Assembly (NCBI GenBank): GCA_944322965.1
Contig: CALUQR010000004.1
Coordinates: 62,001-126,000 of the forward strand
Source of the DNA: Vulcanimicrobiota bacterium
GTDB lineage: Bacteria > Vulcanimicrobiota > Xenobia > Xenobiales > Xenobiaceae
DNA length: 64,000 nucleotides
Direction: 5' to 3'
The position numbers were made by a program, and so were the translations under genes. Shown one piece after another: positions 61,597-64,000 of the stretch. Position 1 is the first letter of the stretch, and each line of letters begins with the position of its first letter. The notes below the pieces were generated by a model that searched no databases, was not told the origin of the DNA, and worked only from the letters and a program-made list of their open reading frames with translations.

Positions 61597-61601
61597 AGAG
61601 C

Positions 61602-62009
61602 GTGGCTATCGATAAACAGAAATTACTCAACGCCCTCAACGAGAGCGACCCTGAGGTGCAATGGTTCGCCGATCTCAAATTGCAAAACGTGCGCGCGCTG
61701 AGCCTCAAAGATCCCCAAGGGATAGAGCGCTTTCGCCGCGAGATGGCCGCCGACGCCAAGCGCTTTGTGCAGATCCCCAAACGCACCTCCCGGGAGCGCT
61801 ACGCCGAGTTAGAGGGCTTTATCAAGGTAGTTAGCGATCCCGCTTTACAGAAGCGTCTGCGGGAGGCTCTACAGAGTCCCTCCCCCCAACGCGAATTTCG
61901 CTTGGCCTTAGAGCGCAAGGCTAAGGAGCAACGCCAGTTTGAAGCTTATCTCCAAGAGTGCAGCCTCAAGCGCCTGCGCGAGTTCCAGAGCCTCAACTAT
62001 TTGGGCTAA
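61602..62009 (+). CDS. UPF0158-like protein
   Basis: 135 residues, mostly helical and charged. The pattern RYAELEGFIKVVSDPALQKRLREALQSPSPQREFRLALE resembles UPF0158 family proteins of unknown role; the match is moderate. GTG start at 61602, 5 bp after the ispF stop. It is cytosolic by composition. No catalytic motif. Confidence 0.7.
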   Translation: MAIDKQKLLNALNESDPEVQWFADLKLQNVRALSLKDPQGIERFRREMAADAKRFVQIPKRTSRERYAELEGFIKVVSDPALQKRLREALQSPSPQREFRLALERKAKEQRQFEAYLQECSLKRLREFQSLNYLG

Positions 62010-62035
62010 AAAGACTGGAGGAAATTGAGACTACT

Positions 62036-62713
62036 ATGAAGATCCACTATTTCGGCCACTCGGCTTTCGCCTTAGAGGGTTCGGAAAATATCCTCATCGA
62101 TCCCTTTATCTCTGGCAACCCCCACATGCAAGGGCGCAGCCTGCCCCAGGGGATGAAATTCTCCCACATCTTCCTGACCCACGGTCACAGCGACCATACG
62201 GGCGACGTAGAGACCTTAGCCAAATTCCACCAAGCTACGGTGGTAGCTAACTTTGAGTTAGCCTCCCTGATGGCCGGGCGAGGCTTAAAGGTAGAGAGCT
62301 GCTCTCTGGGCGGCTTACTCCACTTCCCCTGGGGCTGGGTCCGTCAGGTTCCCGCCACCCACTCCTCCTCCTTTGAAGGGCAGTACGCCGGAGCTCCGGT
62401 AGGGCTCATCATCAATATTGGCGGCGTAACCGTCTACCACGCGGGCGATACCGGCCTCTTTGGCGATATGGAACTCATCGGCCAGCGCTACCAGCCCCAA
62501 GTAGCCCTCCTGCCCATCGGCAGCACCTTCACCATGGACTGTGAAGAGGCGCTGGAAGCGGTCAAGAAATTGCGCCCCCAGATCGCCATCCCCATGCACT
62601 ATAATACTTTCCCAGTCATCAAGGCTGACCCCCAGGCTTTTAAAGCTAGAGTCGAAGCTGAGACCCCAACTAAGGTCCAAGTCTTGAAAGCCTGCGAAGT
62701 TTTTGAGGTTTAA
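62036..62713 (+). CDS. Metallo-beta-lactamase-fold metal-dependent hydrolase (UPF0173 type)
   Basis: 225 residues. N-terminus MKIHYFGHSAFALEG and LIDPFISGNP are typical of UPF0173 (YtkL-like) proteins. Metal motif THGHSDHTGD (HxHxDH) at about 56-65, later YHAGDTG and PMHYNTF with the last His. The substrate is unknown; some relatives are lactonases or carboxylesterase-like. ATG at 62036, with GGAGG 14 bp upstream, which is distant. A longer frame exists but its extra residues overlap the previous gene. Confidence 0.9.
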   Translation: MKIHYFGHSAFALEGSENILIDPFISGNPHMQGRSLPQGMKFSHIFLTHGHSDHTGDVETLAKFHQATVVANFELASLMAGRGLKVESCSLGGLLHFPWGWVRQVPATHSSSFEGQYAGAPVGLIINIGGVTVYHAGDTGLFGDMELIGQRYQPQVALLPIGSTFTMDCEEALEAVKKLRPQIAIPMHYNTFPVIKADPQAFKARVEAETPTKVQVLKACEVFEV

Positions 62714-62755
62714 CCTCCAGACCCTAAAGCTTTGAAACTTTAGTAGCTAAGCTCG

Positions 62756-62790
62756 GGGCGCCCCTCTCCCCCAGGAGAGGGGGCCCTTTT
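62756..62790 (+). terminator. Intrinsic terminator after the ispF unit
   Basis: GGGC-CCCCTCTCC pairs with GGAGAGGGG-GCCC (one bulge) around a short loop, followed by TTTT. A weaker hairpin CTAAAG...CTTTAG lies just upstream. Confidence 0.78.
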
Positions 62791-62804
62791 GAGGTTTAAA
62801 ATAG

Positions 62805-64000
62805 ATGGCTAAACATCTCTCTACTATCGCTTTTAGTACGGCTTTGACCTTGGGCCTTATCGTAGGTATGCAGACCCCGCCGGCCCGAGTGCAGGCGGCC
62901 GCCCTTCCGAGCGCCATTTCCGCCAGTCAGCCCCTCTACTCGTCCCTAGAGGGCAATGAGATCCGCAGCTTGCGCGCCTCCACTTCGGCGGAAAAGGTAC
63001 GCTTAGTGATAGAGACGGAGCTCCAAGCCCACTACCAGATAAACTTCAAAAATCGCGGCCAGGGCCTGCAAGTAGAGCTCCTCGATACCCGCCAAGGGCC
63101 GACGCGCTCCCTGGCCTTGAGCCCCCAGAGCTCTATTAGCGCTAGCCAAGTGGAGTGGCCCAACTTTAACCGCTTCAGTTGGCAATTGGCCTTTAAGCGA
63201 GCTATCGATCCCAGCCAAGTTAAAGTCTTCCACCTCCAAGAGCCCCAGCGCTTAGTTATCGATCTGCCCTGGGAGAAGCCTAAAGAGACGGAGTACGCTC
63301 TAAGCCCCGGCCTCACCTGGAAGCGCTCCTTTATCCCCGACCCCACCTACGGCCAAGTGATGTGGAATGAGCTCCTCTTCGACCGGCGCGATCCCCACCT
63401 CAGCTTAGATATTGCCTTTCCCCCCTCCGGCCCCCACAGCGTGGCCAAATTGAGCGAGATCGTCAGCCACTCCGGGGCTATCGCCGGCATTAACGGCGGG
63501 TTCTTCAACTTGCGCGGAGGGGAGATGTTGGGCTTAGCCTATAAAGACGGCCAGGTCCTCTCCCCCCATATCAGCCGCCGCCCGGCCCGCAGCGCCCTAG
63601 CTATTACCCTCAATAATACCCCCTTTATCGAGCGCTTGAAGGCTATAAAGGGCCAGATCGTAACCCTCAGCGGCCAGACCTCTCCGCCCCTGCGCTTCGC
63701 TTTGGGAGGCGGCCCCACCCTACTTAAAGACGGGGGCCTGCACCTGACTACCGAGGCCGAAGAGTTGGGGCCCAAAGGGAATGATATCACCAGAGCCTGC
63801 GGGCGCAGCGTGGTAGCCTTCAACGAGAACCAGATCCTCTTGGGTACCTTATCGGGGATGCGCGATAGCCACAGCCAAGGTTGGAAGTTGCCCAAGATGG
63901 CCAATTTCTTAGCTAAGTTGGGGATGGATGAGGCTCTCAATTTAGATGGGGGCGGCTCGGTAGGGATGGCTATCGGCTCCCATATCGTCGGCAACGGCCC
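62805..64000 (+). CDS. Phosphodiester glycosidase (NAGPA) family protein with AMIN-like N-terminus, 3' end outside window
   Basis: At least 398 residues, open to the last base. Signal peptide: hydrophobic STALTLGLIVG, cleavage near VQAA. Residues about 50-145 look like an AMIN domain (LRASTSAEKVRLVIETE..., VKVFHLQEPQRLVIDLP), which targets proteins to the cell envelope or peptidoglycan. From about 180 it has the NAGPA fold: AIAGINGGFFNLRGGEMLG, FALGGGPTLLKDGG, and NLDGGGSVGMAI. NAGPA enzymes expose or remove phosphodiester-linked sugars; bacterial relatives act on cell-wall or exopolysaccharide bonds. ATG at 62805 with GAGG 10 bp upstream, 15 bp after a terminator. Confidence 0.9.
   Translation, partial: MAKHLSTIAFSTALTLGLIVGMQTPPARVQAAALPSAISASQPLYSSLEGNEIRSLRASTSAEKVRLVIETELQAHYQINFKNRGQGLQVELLDTRQGPTRSLALSPQSSISASQVEWPNFNRFSWQLAFKRAIDPSQVKVFHLQEPQRLVIDLPWEKPKETEYALSPGLTWKRSFIPDPTYGQVMWNELLFDRRDPHLSLDIAFPPSGPHSVAKLSEIVSHSGAIAGINGGFFNLRGGEMLGLAYKDGQVLSPHISRRPARSALAITLNNTPFIERLKAIKGQIVTLSGQTSPPLRFALGGGPTLLKDGGLHLTTEAEELGPKGNDITRACGRSVVAFNENQILLGTLSGMRDSHSQGWKLPKMANFLAKLGMDEALNLDGGGSVGMAIGSHIVGNG

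Overview
The window looks like chromosomal DNA from an uncultured diderm bacterium that I cannot place in a phylum. Evidence for a diderm is a complete tripartite RND pump with a TolC-like outer-membrane channel, plus an S-layer-homology protein. Glycyl-tRNA synthetase is the single-chain type and glutaminyl-tRNA synthetase is present. The first two genes (SsnA and YgfK families) are typical of purine-using anaerobes. Coding density is high, TTG and GTG starts are common, and no plasmid, phage, CRISPR or insertion-sequence gene was seen. The most striking trait is expansion of gene families in place: five small exported proteins, six DUF4013-like membrane proteins, three RelA/SpoT homologues, two nucleases and two zinc-ribbon proteins.

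Layout. 1-5057 (+): end of ssnA, ygfK, and an AmmeMemoRadiSam-type radical SAM gene. 5058-13039 (-): uvrB and uvrA followed by five paralogous exported proteins. 13066-14835: a small RTX-repeat protein, a composite interspersed repeat, a perfect 28-bp inverted repeat carrying a promoter, and three tRNA genes (CAT, Glu, Val). 14851-21172: MTA phosphorylase, SLH protein, glnS, two zinc-ribbon proteins and yccF. 21158-22083 is a large non-coding block with more copies of the composite repeat. 22087-29177 (-): two homologous NUC-family nucleases flank an HD phosphohydrolase, an acidic YbjN-like protein and a DUF2339-like protein. 29543-36096 (-): TPR/SEC-C protein, glyQS, an I9-propeptide-like protein, acyl-CoA synthetase, a PH/GRAM-like protein and a glutamine amidotransferase-like protein. 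36188-38809: an FHA protein convergently overlapping an MscS channel with a cyclic-nucleotide-binding-like domain. 38898-45138 (-): RND pump operon. 45320-50081 (-): DUF4013 sextet. 50221-51782 (+): rpmB, thiT, thiN. 51790-59906 (-): three tandem RSH genes, dtd and a CheY-like regulator. 60198-64000 (+): a low-complexity protein, ispF, two UPF-family genes and the start of a phosphodiester glycosidase.

How genes work together. ThiT and ThiN form a thiamine salvage pair (import, then pyrophosphorylation). The RND subunits form one pump. UvrA and UvrB give nucleotide excision repair. The RSH triplet appears to have divided its work: the promoter-distal copy keeps the (p)ppGpp synthetase motifs, while the two upstream copies keep the HD hydrolase motifs and have lost key synthetase residues.

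Best candidates for something undescribed: (1) the split RSH triplet; (2) an ungapped N-terminal micro-motif, M-[GN]-x-x-S-[IL]-x-[GS]-[SM], shared by the RTX protein, both nucleases and the low-complexity protein at 60358, none of which has a Sec signal; (3) the composite AATTCGGAATT-flanked repeat family. All functional statements are inferred from motifs read by eye; no database search was run.
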